Assembly (NCBI GenBank): GCA_013368315.1
Contig: JAACJM010000242.1
Coordinates: 1-64,000, forward strand
Source of the DNA: Tetrapyrgos nigripes
Lineage: Eukaryota > Basidiomycota > Agaricomycetes > Agaricales > Campanellaceae
DNA length: 64,000 bases
Direction: 5' to 3'
The translations under genes were made by a program, and so were the position numbers. The notes beneath the pieces were generated by a model, which saw only the letters and a list, made by a program, of their open reading frames with translations, was not told the DNA's origin and searched no databases. Within the stretch, counting starts at the first letter, position 1. Every line of letters begins with the position of its first letter. Positions 62,627-64,000 of the stretch are shown here, piece by piece.

Positions 62627-63806
62627 TTAGGCTTCATGATAGTACTTGCTATTTGAATGGTACCCCAGGGGTGGGGTGAACGTTCTATACAACGCTTCAT
62701 CCAATTTAAGCAGATCAGTTTTCAATAACCGGCGCAGGGCCGACAGGGCGGCAAAGCCCACTACGAGCTGTGCCAGTATAGACATATAGATATTAGTATG
62801 TACACTACCGCAGAGAACAGTTGAAGAAGATATCATCATTATCACAGTATGTAAACAATACATGTGTACTTAGACAAAGAGAAGAAAGGCTAGAACTGAA
62901 GAGTTGCACATTAGTATTAGAATGACAGGCAGCAGAAGACACTCACAGAGGGGTCATCATTTCCCGAAGCTCCAATGCCTGACCAGGCGCAGCCCGTAAA
63001 ACAAGTTTGGGGCCACAAGGAGAGCAAACAGGATTTGATTGACGGGAAGATGCAATAGGTATATCAGACACAGGTTCCAAATGACGAGGTATATGTTCAT
63101 GGTTCATGTTTAACACAGCAGTTACACTGGAGGACACATCACGAAGATAGTCAGACATGGCAGGTATGCTGGAAGACACATCATGAAGATGGTCAGACGC
63201 GGCAGATGTGCCAGAGGTCACCTCAGCACTACTTGAGTGGGGAGTATATGATCCTACTGTCAAAATCTCAGAGATGTTGCTGGTTATCGTGAGGATAGAT
63301 ATGCTTACCAATTGGATTGAGAGCATAGCTCAGTGGAAATGTGACAGGATTATCATAGATGCATAACTTGCATGCTGCTGTTGCCACCAGTGGTATGGTG
63401 GCAACAGCAGCATGTCAACCAAGTCAGGCAAGTCGGCCTGAATGCACGCCTCTCGGAGATCAGAGCCAAAGATGACCGAGACATTACTTGGACAATCTTG
63501 GGCAATGTGAAAGGAGAGGACGGTTGTGCAGCTGATATGTACATTTGAAAAGGTGACTGGTGCCCAGAGTGAGGTTGCATAAGGATAGCCCAATTGGCGA
63601 GCGATGGAAACAGAAACCACAGAGGTTGGCAGATTAAAGTTGCAAGAATGATGATGGAGTGGAATTCCTCTGATGGTGATTGGTGTCGCGAGAGAAAACA
63701 ACCTAACACGAAACACTTTAGGACCAGGGTAAGTCTCAGAAAGCGTGCGTGAAGGCTTGTGGTACTGATTTATCAAATATAGTCGCTGAGAGGTGAAGAT
63801 ACTCAA
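62627..63806 (-). CDS. Uncharacterised minus-strand gene, structure unclear
   Basis: Protein-like segments run from ~63780: LATPITIRGIPLHHHSCNFN, LPTSVVSVSIARQLGYPYAT, SFHIAQDCPSNVSVIFGSDL. The S-V-V-S-x-x-I-A-x-x-L-G and V-I-F-G-S-D pattern faintly recalls a retropepsin-like fold without an obvious catalytic DSG/DTG. A GTAAGC...TTGACAG intron (63308-63259) leads to a Ser/His-rich exon (SYTPHSSSAEVTSGTSAAS) ending near 62943. The frame changes around the perfect hairpin at 63371-63414. 62863-62627 is a further open stretch. No start codon is convincing. Confidence 0.35.
63371..63414. repeat. Perfect 18-bp inverted repeat within coding-like sequence
   Basis: CATGCTGCTGTTGCCACC (63371-63388) and its exact inverse (63397-63414) around AGTGGTAT. 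It lies where the minus-strand frame changes. Confidence 0.85.
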
Positions 63807-64000
63807 ATCAGAGAGAGTAAGAGATAGAGGGAGACAAAGGACTTTCTCAGGAAAGAGTTGAGTAGGGCTGAGTAGAGTTGAGGGGTAGAGTTGAGCTGAA
63901 TACTGTGAAGTTCGGTGAATATGACTTGTATTTCGGGTATTCCTACAACATATTTATACTTGAAGCTGTAGTAGATTAATGAAATATCAAAGGCGATGTA
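63807..64000. other. Purine-rich upstream sequence, no gene
   Basis: GAGAGAGTAAGAGATAGAGG and repeated GAGTTGAGTAG-type words. On the minus strand this is a pyrimidine-rich stretch compatible with a promoter for the gene to its left. Confidence 0.35.

Noticed and set aside
1..64000. tRNA and rRNA genes
   Set aside because: No sequence with a convincing pair of internal A and B boxes plus acceptor pairing, and no rRNA-like conserved core was seen by eye. A covariance-model search would be decisive.

Overview
The window looks like nuclear DNA of a basidiomycete mushroom-type fungus (Agaricomycetes). The evidence is genes cut by many 40-75 nt introns with GTRNGT donors and YAG acceptors, a Plavaka (CMC/EnSpm-type) transposase, a DUF6698-like gene, a PIF/Harbinger transposase with a separate SANT-like partner, a Tc1/mariner element, and Ty1/Copia and Ty3/Gypsy retroelements. 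No rRNA, tRNA or CRISPR could be supported, and the species cannot be named from sequence alone. Positions, intron calls and similarities were read by eye.

Layout. 1-4.2 kb: tandem repeats, a TTA-flanked MITE inside a CCCAACCCTGCC satellite, and one exon-like remnant. 4.2-9.6 kb: a coiled-coil gene (-), then an acidic ORF and a Gypsy gag-protease relic, each cut off by GCGGGTACCC repeats that bound a 1.96-kb segment carrying a spliced ORF. 9.8-12.9 kb: a ~180-bp tandem repeat, an apparently intact Tc1/mariner element, and a 131-bp MITE. 13.5-22.5 kb: a two-exon host gene (-) head-to-head with a second host gene (+). The second gene is broken twice, by a 741-bp foldback element in exon 1 and by a 7.05-kb Copia element in exon 3. 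22.5-26.6 kb: nested repeat debris, a protease-like fragment and Gypsy Pol fragments.

26.7-38.5 kb is almost pure repeat. It holds several independent families of perfect hairpins built on GAACG/CGTTC or AGCGTCC/GGACGCT words (45-, 74- and 110-bp units, and foldbacks), plus a ~295-bp dispersed repeat in both orientations and a six-copy 109-bp tandem repeat. 38.9-40.5 kb: a Thr/Gly-rich spliced gene. 40.7-48.4 kb: a DUF6698-like pseudogene, then a convergent PIF/Harbinger pair (transposase with one stop codon, SANT-like partner) with 10-bp iterons upstream of the partner. 51-56.4 kb: a multi-exon gene (-) abutting a truncated Plavaka transposase (+) with two frameshifts. 56.8-64 kb: the most host-like part, with a secreted protein of three exons, a mitochondrial-type membrane protein, and several uncharacterised ORFs.

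The window therefore reads as a transposon and satellite island between a few host genes. The two most unusual things are the recurrent short-hairpin satellite families, whose palindromes survive mutation because both arms change together, and the host gene whose reading frame can be followed across a foldback insertion with an exact 3-bp target duplication.
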